Source: Algoriphagus marincola DSM 16067
GTDB lineage: Bacteria; Bacteroidota; Bacteroidia; Cytophagales; Cyclobacteriaceae
Assembly: GCF_000429405.1 (NCBI RefSeq)
Contig: NZ_AUBU01000010.1
Span: 227,538-291,537, forward strand
Direction: 5' to 3'
Length of the DNA: 64,000 nt
A program made the translations under genes and the position numbers. Under the pieces are notes generated by a model. The model had not been told where the DNA came from, did not search any database, and worked only from the letters and a program-made list of their open reading frames with translations. Position 1 is the stretch's first letter; every line of letters starts with the position of its first letter. This document shows, piece by piece, positions 14,421 through 23,629 of the stretch.

Positions 14421-16739
14421 TTGAAATTGTCGGCAAAATATTCGTTTTACACGCTATTCCTTGCAGGTTTATTCGGATGGGGATGTACAGGCACCTCATC
14501 CAATTCTCCTGAGTTACAAGCTGTAGATCAAATCAGCTATAACTTTCATATTCGTCCCATCCTTTCAGACAAATGCTTTGCCTGTCATGGTCCCGACGCC
14601 AATAAGCGGGAAGCTGGATTAAGACTGGATACCGAAACAGGAGCCTTCGAAGCCCTGAAAGAAAGCCCAGGTAAATTCGCTTTGGTAGCTGGAGATCCAA
14701 ATGCATCAGAAGTCTATCATAGAATTATATCGGAAGACCCATCCGAACAAATGCCTCCTCCCGAGTCCAACTTGAAGCTTTTGGATTCTGAGATCGAACT
14801 AATCAAAAAATGGATTGAGCAAGGAGCTGCTTACGAACCTCATTGGGCTTTTGTCAGGCCAGAAAAAAAACAAATCCCTGAAGCTCCTGACTGGGCTAGA
14901 AATGAAATTGATCATTTCACCTGGAAGAAGATGAAGGAAAAAGGGCTAGAACCCAATCCAGAAGCCGAAGATTATGAATTGATCAAGCGAGCGAGTTTAG
15001 ATCTGACTGGCCTTCCTCCTAGTCCAGAAATTTTGGAACGATACCAGGGTTTTGAAGGAGAAAATACCTACGAAGACTTATTGAATAATCTTCTTTCAGA
15101 GCAAAGCTTCGGAGAAAAGTTAGCGATCCTTTGGCTGGATATTTCAAGATACTCGGACAGCTACGGCTATCAAGATGACAATATCCGAACCCAATGGCCC
15201 TATCGGGATTGGCTCATTCATGCCTTCAACAATAACTTACCTTACGATCAATTCATCACTTGGCAACTGGCTGGGGATCTACTTCCCAATCCGACCAAGG
15301 AAACAATTTTGGCGACAGCTTTCAACAGAAATCACAAATACACCGAAGAGGGAGGCGTGATAGATGAAGAATACCGCATCGAATATGTTTTGGACAAAAC
15401 CAACACCTTCAGCACAGGGGTGCTTGGCATTACCATGGAATGTGCACAATGTCACGACCACAAGTACGATCCATTTTCTCAGAAAGAATATTTTGAACTT
15501 TTCGCCTTCTTCAATAATAGCCGGGAAAAAGGTTTTGAAGGAGATGTCAGCGTCTCCAAACCTGCCAAAACGCCTATTCTATGGGTAGAGCAAGAGGACT
15601 TGGGAGGCATCTTGGATTTCATTAACCATCCCGATACAAGTAGATTAAGTATTTCCGTGATGGGTGAATTAGATGAAGAAGAGGCTCGGACCACCTATAT
15701 TCTGGACCGAGGAGTATATGATGCACCGACCGATCCTGTAAATCCATCAACGCCAGCATCTATTCTGGAGTTTTCGGATGAGCTACCCAAAAACCGACTG
15801 GGACTGGCTCAATGGGCAACCAATAAAGATAACCCTCTGACTGCCAGAGTATTTGTAAATTTGATTTGGCAAGAAATCTTCGGAACAGGTATCGTAAAAT
15901 CGGCAGGGGACTTTGGAATGCAAGGGGACCTTCCTTCCCATCCCGAACTGCTGGACTGGTTAGCGGTGGATTTTATGGAAAACGGTTGGGACATCAAACG
16001 GCTACTAAAACAAATCCTTTCTTCGGCCACCTATCGACAATCTGCTCAAATCACAGACAGACATCTCAAAACCGATCCGGAAAACGTGTATTTGGCTCGA
16101 GCTCCGAGATTGAGATTACCGGCTGAAAATATCCAGGACTTGGTATTGGCAAGTAGTGGTCTTCTGGTACAAAAAGTTGGAGGACCTAGCGTAAAGCCTT
16201 ATCAGCCCGATGGTATTTGGGAAGCAGCCACCTCAGGCCGGGGAGAATTGGCGAAATATGCGCAGGATACTGGAGAAAGCCTTTACCGAAGAGGAATCTA
16301 CAATTTCATTAAACTGACTGTTCCACCTCCAAAAGCAATCATCTTTGACGCTAGTAATCGAGACCGATGCGAAGTAGGCAGAGGAAGAACCAACACCCCC
16401 CTTCAGGCTCTCGTCATGCTCAATGACCCCATGGTTTTGGAAGCTGCTCGTGTCCTCGCGAGTGAGCTAACCAATAAACATTCTGAATCTGAAGCAGCCA
16501 TTGAAGAAGCATTCAAACGCATACTCTGTAGACCGATGAAAGCCTCGGAAGCCACCTTGATTTCTGACTATTTTGAAGATCAGTTGGAGCGATTTGGATC
16601 AGAACCGGAGACTATCAAGCCAACGCTCGCTGTGGGAGAATATCCACTCCAGGAAGAGGATATAAATCCCAGAACTGCCGCACTGATGCAGGTGATTGTC
16701 AGTCTGTATAATTTAGAAGAAACGATAACCAAAATATAG
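14421..16739 (+). CDS. Cytochrome-type lipoprotein with DUF1549 and DUF1553 domains
   Basis: 772 residues, read from a TTG start because the lipobox FGWGC (Cys22) follows directly and no ATG lies nearby. Order: a planctomycete-type cytochrome c domain (about 40-140) with haem motif CFACH (Cys52, Cys55, His56) and distal Met in SEQMPPPESNL; DUF1549 (about 155-365) with a second CxxCH, CAQCHDHKYDPF; DUF1553 (about 450-735), including DFGMQGDLPSHPELLDWL. It lacks the lectin-like insert that many longer relatives carry. These proteins are always paired with DUF1501 partners, as here (2 nt downstream). Their reaction is not established; oxidation of sugars or sugar sulfates has been proposed from context. 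Probably periplasm-facing and membrane-tethered. Confidence 0.9.
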   Translation: MKLSAKYSFYTLFLAGLFGWGCTGTSSNSPELQAVDQISYNFHIRPILSDKCFACHGPDANKREAGLRLDTETGAFEALKESPGKFALVAGDPNASEVYHRIISEDPSEQMPPPESNLKLLDSEIELIKKWIEQGAAYEPHWAFVRPEKKQIPEAPDWARNEIDHFTWKKMKEKGLEPNPEAEDYELIKRASLDLTGLPPSPEILERYQGFEGENTYEDLLNNLLSEQSFGEKLAILWLDISRYSDSYGYQDDNIRTQWPYRDWLIHAFNNNLPYDQFITWQLAGDLLPNPTKETILATAFNRNHKYTEEGGVIDEEYRIEYVLDKTNTFSTGVLGITMECAQCHDHKYDPFSQKEYFELFAFFNNSREKGFEGDVSVSKPAKTPILWVEQEDLGGILDFINHPDTSRLSISVMGELDEEEARTTYILDRGVYDAPTDPVNPSTPASILEFSDELPKNRLGLAQWATNKDNPLTARVFVNLIWQEIFGTGIVKSAGDFGMQGDLPSHPELLDWLAVDFMENGWDIKRLLKQILSSATYRQSAQITDRHLKTDPENVYLARAPRLRLPAENIQDLVLASSGLLVQKVGGPSVKPYQPDGIWEAATSGRGELAKYAQDTGESLYRRGIYNFIKLTVPPPKAIIFDASNRDRCEVGRGRTNTPLQALVMLNDPMVLEAARVLASELTNKHSESEAAIEEAFKRILCRPMKASEATLISDYFEDQLERFGSEPETIKPTLAVGEYPLQEEDINPRTAALMQVIVSLYNLEETITKI

Positions 16740-16741
16740 CG

Positions 16742-18196
16742 ATGGAGAAGGAGTTTTTAGAGCATGGATTAAGTTTGAATCGAAGGAAATTCCTTTCCAG
16801 ATTAAGTCTAGGCTTAGGGAGTGCCGCCTTAGGTTCTCTATTGATTCCAGACCTTTTTTCAGGCAAATCGGAAGCAGAAGATGCTATCATGGCCGCTTTG
16901 CCACACTTTGCTCCGAAAGCCAAGCGAGTTATTTACCTTTTTCAAAATGGGGCTCCCTCCCAGCTTGAGTCCTTTGATTACAAACCACTTTTGCAGAAAA
17001 ATTACGGGATGGATCTACCTGAGTCTATCCGGATGGGTCAGCGATTGACGGGTATGACCGCCGGACAGGATAAGTTTCCTTTGGTTGGTTCCTATTATGA
17101 CTTCAATCAATATGGGGAAAGCAGGGCGTGGATTTCCTCCATTTTCCCCTACACCGCCAAAGTAGTAGATGACATCTGTATCATCAAATCCATGCATACG
17201 GAGGCCATCAACCATGATCCTGCTTTGACCTTCTTTCAAACAGGAGCTCAGGTAGGAAACCGACCCAGCATGGGTTCTTGGCTTAGCTATGGGCTTGGAA
17301 GTGAAAACAACAACCTACCGGCCTTTTGCGTGCTTCTAAGCCGTGGCAGAGGAAATGGTCAGGGTGTTTACAGTAAGCTTTGGAGCAATGGTTTTCTAGA
17401 TGCCACTCATCAAGGTGTACAGTTCTCAAATTCAGAGGATCCAGTGCTTTATCTCCGGGACCCTCATTCTATGAGTAGAAATGAACGGAGAAAAATGCTG
17501 GATCACATTGCCGCCATGAATGATCTGAGCTTCAAGGAATTCAACGATCCGGCTATCACTGCAAAAGTCCAGCAATACGAGATGGCTTTTCGAATGCAGA
17601 CTGCTGTACCAGAAATCACCGATGTCTCCAAAGAGCCTGATTCAATCGTCAAGCTATACGGACCAGATTGTCTTGTACCGGGAACCTATGCTGCCAACTG
17701 TCTTCTCGCTCGAAAATTATCTGAAAGTGGCGTTCGTTTTGTTCAATTGTATCACCAAGGCTGGGATCAGCATGATAATCTCCCCAGTCAAATGGCTATG
17801 CAGGCGAAGGATGTAGATCAAGCTTCTGCTGCACTGATTACAGACTTAAAACAGCGAGGACTTTTGGATGAGACCCTTGTTATCTGGGGAGGGGAATTCG
17901 GTAGGACTAATTATTGCCAGGGAAAAATAACACTGGAAAACTACGGTAGAGATCATCATCCTCGAGCTTTCTCAATTTGGATGGCTGGAGGCGGTGTGAA
18001 GTCTGGAATGGTCTATGGAGAAACTGATGAATTTGGCTACAACATCACTGAAAACCCGGTTCATGTCCATGATTTCCAAGCCACAATTCTCCATTTGATG
18101 GGAATAGATCACGAAAGGCTTACTTATAAACATCTGGGAAGAAGGTACAGGCTGACAGATGTATCCGGTCATGTAGTCAAAGATATTTTAGTCTAA
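16742..18196 (+). CDS. DUF1501 protein, Tat-exported sulfatase/phosphatase-fold
   Basis: 484 residues. The N-terminus has a twin-arginine signal: NRRKFLSRLSLG with Arg14-Arg15, then a hydrophobic run ending near residue 40. The body is the DUF1501 domain, related to the alkaline phosphatase/sulfatase superfamily. Typical motifs are IYLFQNGAPSQLESFDYKP near 60, a metal-site-like HTEAINHDPALTFFQTG near 150 and VIWGGEFGRTNYCQ near 380, followed by GRDHHPRAFSIWMAGGG. The Tat route suggests that it folds, perhaps with a metal, before export. It sits 2 nt after the DUF1553 gene and 0 nt before the next cytochrome gene, so the three are one unit. Substrate unknown. Confidence 0.9.
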   Translation: MEKEFLEHGLSLNRRKFLSRLSLGLGSAALGSLLIPDLFSGKSEAEDAIMAALPHFAPKAKRVIYLFQNGAPSQLESFDYKPLLQKNYGMDLPESIRMGQRLTGMTAGQDKFPLVGSYYDFNQYGESRAWISSIFPYTAKVVDDICIIKSMHTEAINHDPALTFFQTGAQVGNRPSMGSWLSYGLGSENNNLPAFCVLLSRGRGNGQGVYSKLWSNGFLDATHQGVQFSNSEDPVLYLRDPHSMSRNERRKMLDHIAAMNDLSFKEFNDPAITAKVQQYEMAFRMQTAVPEITDVSKEPDSIVKLYGPDCLVPGTYAANCLLARKLSESGVRFVQLYHQGWDQHDNLPSQMAMQAKDVDQASAALITDLKQRGLLDETLVIWGGEFGRTNYCQGKITLENYGRDHHPRAFSIWMAGGGVKSGMVYGETDEFGYNITENPVHVHDFQATILHLMGIDHERLTYKHLGRRYRLTDVSGHVVKDILV

Positions 18197-20323
18197 ATGG
18201 CCCGATCCCGCATTAGCCCATCAGCAATTCTAGAAAACCTACTTTTCGTATGGTTTGGCTTTTCCGCGATTCTTTTAGTCGGAATAGAAATCGCAAGTAT
18301 TCCACCTTTTCTTCAAGTATTGGGAAGAGCTCACCCCCTACTTTTGCACTTCCCCATAGTTTTGGTGATGGGTGGATTGTTATTTTGGGTCTTACCAAGG
18401 TCTTACAAAAGTGAAGCATACGCTCAGATTGCTCCTTTTCTTTTGCTTTTGGGCGCAAATTTCTCCGGGATCACGGTAATCGCAGGTTTAGTGTTATCCA
18501 GTGAAGGGTATGAAGGCGATGCGCTCTTTTGGCATCAGTGGGCCGGTATGATCACCTTTTGGGGAGGAAGTTTTTTCTATTTTTTTCAAAAAAGAAAGCA
18601 AAATGCACTTCAAATTCCTTCAATCCTTTTGATGCTTTGTATTGTTTTGACCGGACATTGGGGAGCTGCTATCACGCATGGAGAGGATTTCTTACTTGCT
18701 CCACTCAAAACAGCTGAACCTGAGGTCACACTAGCCGAGGCGGAAGTTTTTGAGCACCTAGTCCGACCGATTCTACAGAGCAAATGCGAAAGCTGCCATC
18801 GAGATGGAAAGGTAAAAGGTGAGCTTCGGATGGATATTGTAGAAGGCTTACAAAAAGGTGGTAAATCAGGACCTTTTATCCTTGCTGGCGACCTTGACAA
18901 TTCCCTTTTAATTAAACGAATCAATCTGCCCTTGGAAGAGGAGGAGCATATGCCTCCCAAGAATAAAACCCAGCTCACCGAAGAGGAAATGAATATTTTG
19001 ACTGCTTGGGTCAATTCAGGAGCAACTTTTGATCAAAAAGTCGCTGATCTTCCTGAAGAGCATGAATTATTTCAATTTGCATCTAAGACCTTCGATAGTA
19101 AACAGGAGTATGATTTTGATGCAGTATCTGATGAAAAGCTTGAAGAGCTGAATACATTTTTCAGAAAAGTAAATCCCATCTATCCTGAGTCCCCTGCATT
19201 GGAACTCTCCTACTTTGGAATTGCTGCTTTTGACCCAAAATCGCTTTCTGACTTGCAGGAAATCAGGACTCAATTGATTTCATTGAATTTAGACAAAATG
19301 CCTCTTGGTAATGCTTCACTAGATTTTCTAAATGAATTTCCAAATCTTGAAAAGCTATCCTTGAATTTTGCAGAGCTTAGTCAAGATAAATTGGAGCGCT
19401 TTCCAAATATTAAGAGCTTGAAAGAGCTTTCTCTTTCCGGCATTCAACTATCACAAGTTGCTTTGGAGAGAATTTCGGGAATGAAAAACCTTGAAAAGCT
19501 TTTTCTCTGGCAGACAGGATTATCCGCTGAACAAAAAGCCAATTTAAGAGCTCAATTGCCAAATACCGAAATTGACTTTGGCTTTGATGGATCGGATGTA
19601 ATTCTTCCTCTTAACCCTCCAAGAATCAAACAGGAGCGCATTTTATTTTCAGAAAGCCTAGAAATGGAACTCAGCCACCCCATTCCATCTGTAGAAATCC
19701 GATACAGTATTGATGGAACCGAGCCAGACAGCTTGTCAAGTCCCGTTTACGAATCACCTATCACAGTGACAAGTTCCGGAAAAATAAGGGCAAAAGCTTT
19801 TGCGAAAGGGTGGATTGGATCACAGGAAGTTAGTTCCATATTTATGAAATCCGGAATAAAACCTACAGAATATCGCTTGTTGACCCAGCCAAACCCAAGA
19901 TATCAGGGCGATCTTGAAGAGACGCTATTCGACCAAATCAAAGGAGAAAATAATCACACTTCTGGTGAGTGGCTGGGCTACAGCGAGGATCCGTTTGTAG
20001 CTGAGTTGATGCTGAAGGAAAGTCATTCAATTTCAGAATTGGCGATTAGTTTACTTTACAATGAATCAGCCTATATTTTTCCACCTACTCGGGTAGAAAT
20101 CATTGGTTGGAAGAACGGAAAAAGCACCATTATTCATTCTGAAAAACCAGAACAGTCCGAAAAAATAGGAGAAATTAGATCCGAACTCCTTTCCTATTCT
20201 TTGAAAGATGCTGATTTCGATAAAATCCAAGTCAAACTCTACCCCATCCAATCACTTCCACCTTGGCATCCCGGAGCAGGAGCCAAAGGATGGGTATTTG
20301 TCGATGAAATCCTTTTAAACTGA
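18197..20323 (+). CDS. Membrane c-type cytochrome with LRR and chitobiase C-terminal-like domains
   Basis: 708 residues; the gene starts immediately after the DUF1501 stop. Residues 1-165 hold four or five membrane helices of the DUF2231 type (HPLLLHFPIVLVMGG near 46-60). A planctomycete-type cytochrome c domain follows, with CESCH (Cys197, Cys200, His201) and a likely Met ligand in EEHMPPKNKTQL. Residues about 330-450 form leucine-rich repeats (LEKLSLNFAELS, LKELSLSGIQLS, LEKLFLWQTGLS). Next comes a chitobiase/hexosaminidase C-terminal-like domain (VEIRYSIDGTEPDSLSSP), then a C-terminal jelly-roll-like domain. It probably takes electrons from the DUF1553 partner at the membrane. The shared module with the GH20 enzyme next door supports a joint role on amino sugars. 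Confidence 0.85.
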   Translation: MARSRISPSAILENLLFVWFGFSAILLVGIEIASIPPFLQVLGRAHPLLLHFPIVLVMGGLLFWVLPRSYKSEAYAQIAPFLLLLGANFSGITVIAGLVLSSEGYEGDALFWHQWAGMITFWGGSFFYFFQKRKQNALQIPSILLMLCIVLTGHWGAAITHGEDFLLAPLKTAEPEVTLAEAEVFEHLVRPILQSKCESCHRDGKVKGELRMDIVEGLQKGGKSGPFILAGDLDNSLLIKRINLPLEEEEHMPPKNKTQLTEEEMNILTAWVNSGATFDQKVADLPEEHELFQFASKTFDSKQEYDFDAVSDEKLEELNTFFRKVNPIYPESPALELSYFGIAAFDPKSLSDLQEIRTQLISLNLDKMPLGNASLDFLNEFPNLEKLSLNFAELSQDKLERFPNIKSLKELSLSGIQLSQVALERISGMKNLEKLFLWQTGLSAEQKANLRAQLPNTEIDFGFDGSDVILPLNPPRIKQERILFSESLEMELSHPIPSVEIRYSIDGTEPDSLSSPVYESPITVTSSGKIRAKAFAKGWIGSQEVSSIFMKSGIKPTEYRLLTQPNPRYQGDLEETLFDQIKGENNHTSGEWLGYSEDPFVAELMLKESHSISELAISLLYNESAYIFPPTRVEIIGWKNGKSTIIHSEKPEQSEKIGEIRSELLSYSLKDADFDKIQVKLYPIQSLPPWHPGAGAKGWVFVDEILLN

Positions 20324-20327
20324 AGTT

Positions 20328-21065
20328 ATGGAAAAAGCATTTGAGCGGTTTCATCAACTCATACTCTCCAAACTCAAAGGAGCTTTCTCACAGGAGCAAG
20401 AGATTCTTCAGGCTTCAGAATGGGTCGCAAGCACCATTCAAAATGAAGGTTGGATTTACACTGCTGGAACGGGCCATTCCCATCTTTTAGCAGAAGAGAT
20501 TTTTTACCGCGCAGGGGGATTTGCAAGGGTTTACCCAATATTAGATCCACCTTTGATGCTTCATGAAAGTGCTTCGAAAAGCTCTATACTCGAACGGGAA
20601 GAAGGATATGCCCATAAAATCCTGAGTCAAATAAACTTAAGCTCAAAGGATACTCTTATAATCGCTTCAAATTCAGGGAGAAATGCTGTAACGATTGAAC
20701 TTGCTCAAGCATTCCAAAATCAAGGAGCAAAGGTAATTTGTATAACCAACCTTGCTCATAGTCGATCTGTGGCATCACGACATAGTTCCGGTTTGAAGCT
20801 TTACCAAGTAAGTGATTTGGTTTTAGATAATCAGGGCGAAATCGGTGATGCTGCAGTTGAGATTTCAGGAATTCCAGGAAAAGTAGGAGCAACTTCCACT
20901 GTGGTAGGAGCAGCACTTCTTCAAGCCATTATGGCGCAGGCTGTGGAGAGCTTAGCCAAAACAGGTACAATTCCAGAACTTTTCATCAGTGCCAATACCG
21001 AAGAGGGCGAAAAATATAATGACAGCCTTTTGGAGAAATACAAAGGACAAGTTCCTCCGCTTTAA
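20328..21065 (+). CDS. SIS domain sugar-phosphate isomerase-like protein (UPF0309-like)
   Basis: 245 residues, one SIS domain. GWIYTAGTGHSHLLAEEIFY near residues 44-63 and LIIASNSGRNAVTIELAQ near 112-129 are the sugar-phosphate binding loops; the Ser-rich SNSGRN motif is typical. Proteins of this type act on, or sense, phosphorylated sugars such as GlcNAc-6-P or MurNAc-6-P. It is the last gene of the plus-strand DUF1553 operon (4 nt after the previous stop) and its stop overlaps that of the convergent GH20 hexosaminidase. The context suggests amino-sugar metabolism. Reaction not known. Confidence 0.85.
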   Translation: MEKAFERFHQLILSKLKGAFSQEQEILQASEWVASTIQNEGWIYTAGTGHSHLLAEEIFYRAGGFARVYPILDPPLMLHESASKSSILEREEGYAHKILSQINLSSKDTLIIASNSGRNAVTIELAQAFQNQGAKVICITNLAHSRSVASRHSSGLKLYQVSDLVLDNQGEIGDAAVEISGIPGKVGATSTVVGAALLQAIMAQAVESLAKTGTIPELFISANTEEGEKYNDSLLEKYKGQVPPL

Positions 21066-23602
21066 TTTTCCAACCAACTCACATGACTACCTTGGCCACT
21101 TTTTGTAAATGCTTTAAATCGGAGTTTTTCCGAAAAAGGAATAGGTTCTGAATAAAGAGAGCTTTCTGCTGTAGGTTCAGAACCATCCGTGGTGAAACGA
21201 ATATTCAAACCAAGTATCTCTGTATTAGCATACACCATTCCTTCACGCAATTGAAGTCCGGGAGGTGAAATGGAAATTTCATATCCTCCATTAATTTTCT
21301 CCAGCTTAGGAATTTCTATTTGCCCAACTTGATTGACGAAGATATTCCACTCCAATTCTCGCTTTTCTAATTTTTCCCGAATAGTACTAGCTTCCGACCA
21401 ATCTGGATCTCCGACCCATGCACGTTCGGTAAGTGCTAAGAAACGAGGTAAAAGGTACGATTCTAGCATTTCTGGGCTTTTTACTGTCTCCGTCCAGATC
21501 TGTCCTTGGATCCCTAGAATATTTTCTTTTCCCTTTTCGGTGAGTTTTTCAAATGATTGCTCCGCTTCTTCCCAATCCCAAGGCTTTCCTTCCACGGTCT
21601 CGTCGTGAGATAGGTGGAATTTTCCCGGGACAGTTTGCCAGGTATTGAATAAGCTCGTGACTCCAGACCAGGTATGTCCCCGATCTCGTGGATCCCAACT
21701 TGATGAAAGATCAAAATAGTAATTGGCACTGGAAGAAATTACGACAGGGAATCCATCATTAGCCAATCGATAGGCCATGTCTTCCCCTCCCCAACCGGCA
21801 ACGGCATTCCAAGCATACAGCTGCCAAGAACGATCCGAAAAATCAGGATTAGGGATGACTTCCCCCTCTTCAAGCTTTTGTCCTATCTCTTCCCAACCGG
21901 CTTGTTGGATACCTTGACGCTTCAAAAAATATCCAATTCGAGATCGAAAATAATCTCCCAAGCCCGCCTTAGTCATAGACTTGTTCTCTTTCAAAAACTG
22001 CTCGCAAAGCGGAGAATTTTCCCAAACTCCATGAGGTACCTCATCTCCTCCCGTATGGAAGGTTTTCAAGCTAAGTCCTGCATCTTCATAGAGCGCTTTA
22101 ATTTCGGAAACTACCGTTTCAAAAAATTTGTAAACAGACTCTCTACACACACAAATGGTATTATCTCGAAAATTCTGAGCAGATAGATAAGGCGAGTTAT
22201 CATTAGGGTCGATCAAGCGAAATTCCTCAGCTTTTTCAATTTCTCCGAGTTGACTAAATCGCTCGTATCGCTTCTCCATCGCTTTAATTGCAGCTCGAGA
22301 ATGAGCAGGAAAACCAATTTCAGGAATCACTTCAATCTTTCTTTCGGCAGCATAAAGAAGTATTTCTCTGAATTCCTCTTGAGTATAAAACCCAGAACCG
22401 GGTGATTGCCCTTTCTCTACTCCAGAGGCATAAAATGGCCACAAAAAGTCTGTTTCATTATCAGAAAAACCTCGCTTAGATGCATATTCAGACAATTCAG
22501 GAAGTGCTTTTACCTCAAGTCTCCATCCCTCATCATTAGCCAAGTGAAAGTGAAAGGTATTTAGCTTATACAAAGCCATCAAATCCAGTAGCCGAAAAAT
22601 CTCATCTTTGGTTATAAAATTACGACCTACATCCAAGAAGAATCCCCGATAGGAGTAAGCAGGATGATCAGAAATGCTAATCTGCGGTAAAGTCAATTGA
22701 TTGGAAAGCCCGTCCCAGAAATCCGCTGACTGCAATGCTAAAAAAGATTGGACGCCATAGAAAGCACCTTTTTCGTCAGAAGCAAGGATTAACACTCTTC
22801 TGTCCCTGATTTCTAAGGAATAACCCTCTGATGGAAAGCCTTCCTTCCTCGAAATTCGAATCTGAACCGGTTTTTCTGCTCGGTCAACGTCAGGGTTATA
22901 ATGAGCCTTAATCTGCTTGGTAAGATAAGTTGCCGTCTCTGCAAAGACCTTATCCCCCACCACAGCCAAACCTGCCTGAGTAACCTGAATAGTTTCGCCT
23001 TGCCTTGACCAAAAATGAGGCGTAGGAACAAAGGGAGGAATCTCTTCTATAGAAAGCTCCTTGAGCGATTCGTTTTGGGAAAATAAAATAGCTGGGGTGG
23101 GAACTGGCAATGGACTTCCTGCAGCATATTTTTCAAGGTCCCAAACACTCATTTCATGTTTTTGATACCTCAGATTACTAGCAATACTTCCATCTGCTAA
23201 GGTGAAAATTAGTCCATCCGGCGCATGGCTATTTTTGAAATGAGGATTACGACTTAGGTATTCGATTTCGAGCTTTTCTCCAACAGGAATCAATCCTACA
23301 GCCTCTGAACCGGTTAAAACAAAAAAGTCCCCAGCCAAATGCTTGATCTCATAGTCAGGGGATTTGAGCTGAGCATTCAGGTCGAAAAAGACGCTATTGA
23401 AATACAACTTCCATCCTGGTTGGATAGCTACCTCACTCTGATTTTCGATTATAAATCCAGCCTGATGGGAATAGGGCTCAGAAAGCTTATTTTCAACAAG
23501 ATCCCATTCAATTTTCAGAGATTTTTCGGCTTGATTTTGAGCAGTGCAAGCAAAGGATAGCGAGAAACAAATCATTAAAATAAGGAGAATTATCCGTTTC
23601 AT
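21062..23602 (-). CDS. Beta-N-acetylhexosaminidase, glycoside hydrolase family 20
   Basis: 846 residues, secreted: MKRIILLILMICFSLSFACTAQ is a signal peptide with a lipobox-like SFAC (Cys19), so it may be lipid-anchored. Domains: an N-terminal chitobiase-like carbohydrate-binding domain (about 25-175), a GH20b alpha/beta domain (about 190-310), and the GH20 barrel (about 315-740) with the catalytic pair Asp520-Glu521 in HTGGDEVPHGVW. The substrate-lining motif NTFHFHLANDEGWRLE is intact. A C-terminal chitobiase_C-like beta domain (RFTTDGSEPTAESSLYSEP) follows, like that in the membrane cytochrome gene nearby. The enzyme removes terminal GlcNAc or GalNAc from glycans in the periplasm or at the surface. 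Transcribed toward the DUF1553 operon. Confidence 0.95.
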   Translation of the reverse strand: MKRIILLILMICFSLSFACTAQNQAEKSLKIEWDLVENKLSEPYSHQAGFIIENQSEVAIQPGWKLYFNSVFFDLNAQLKSPDYEIKHLAGDFFVLTGSEAVGLIPVGEKLEIEYLSRNPHFKNSHAPDGLIFTLADGSIASNLRYQKHEMSVWDLEKYAAGSPLPVPTPAILFSQNESLKELSIEEIPPFVPTPHFWSRQGETIQVTQAGLAVVGDKVFAETATYLTKQIKAHYNPDVDRAEKPVQIRISRKEGFPSEGYSLEIRDRRVLILASDEKGAFYGVQSFLALQSADFWDGLSNQLTLPQISISDHPAYSYRGFFLDVGRNFITKDEIFRLLDLMALYKLNTFHFHLANDEGWRLEVKALPELSEYASKRGFSDNETDFLWPFYASGVEKGQSPGSGFYTQEEFREILLYAAERKIEVIPEIGFPAHSRAAIKAMEKRYERFSQLGEIEKAEEFRLIDPNDNSPYLSAQNFRDNTICVCRESVYKFFETVVSEIKALYEDAGLSLKTFHTGGDEVPHGVWENSPLCEQFLKENKSMTKAGLGDYFRSRIGYFLKRQGIQQAGWEEIGQKLEEGEVIPNPDFSDRSWQLYAWNAVAGWGGEDMAYRLANDGFPVVISSSANYYFDLSSSWDPRDRGHTWSGVTSLFNTWQTVPGKFHLSHDETVEGKPWDWEEAEQSFEKLTEKGKENILGIQGQIWTETVKSPEMLESYLLPRFLALTERAWVGDPDWSEASTIREKLEKRELEWNIFVNQVGQIEIPKLEKINGGYEISISPPGLQLREGMVYANTEILGLNIRFTTDGSEPTAESSLYSEPIPFSEKLRFKAFTKSGQGSHVSWLEN

Positions 23603-23629
23603 GGTTTTGTGATTTCTTCTTTCCGAACT

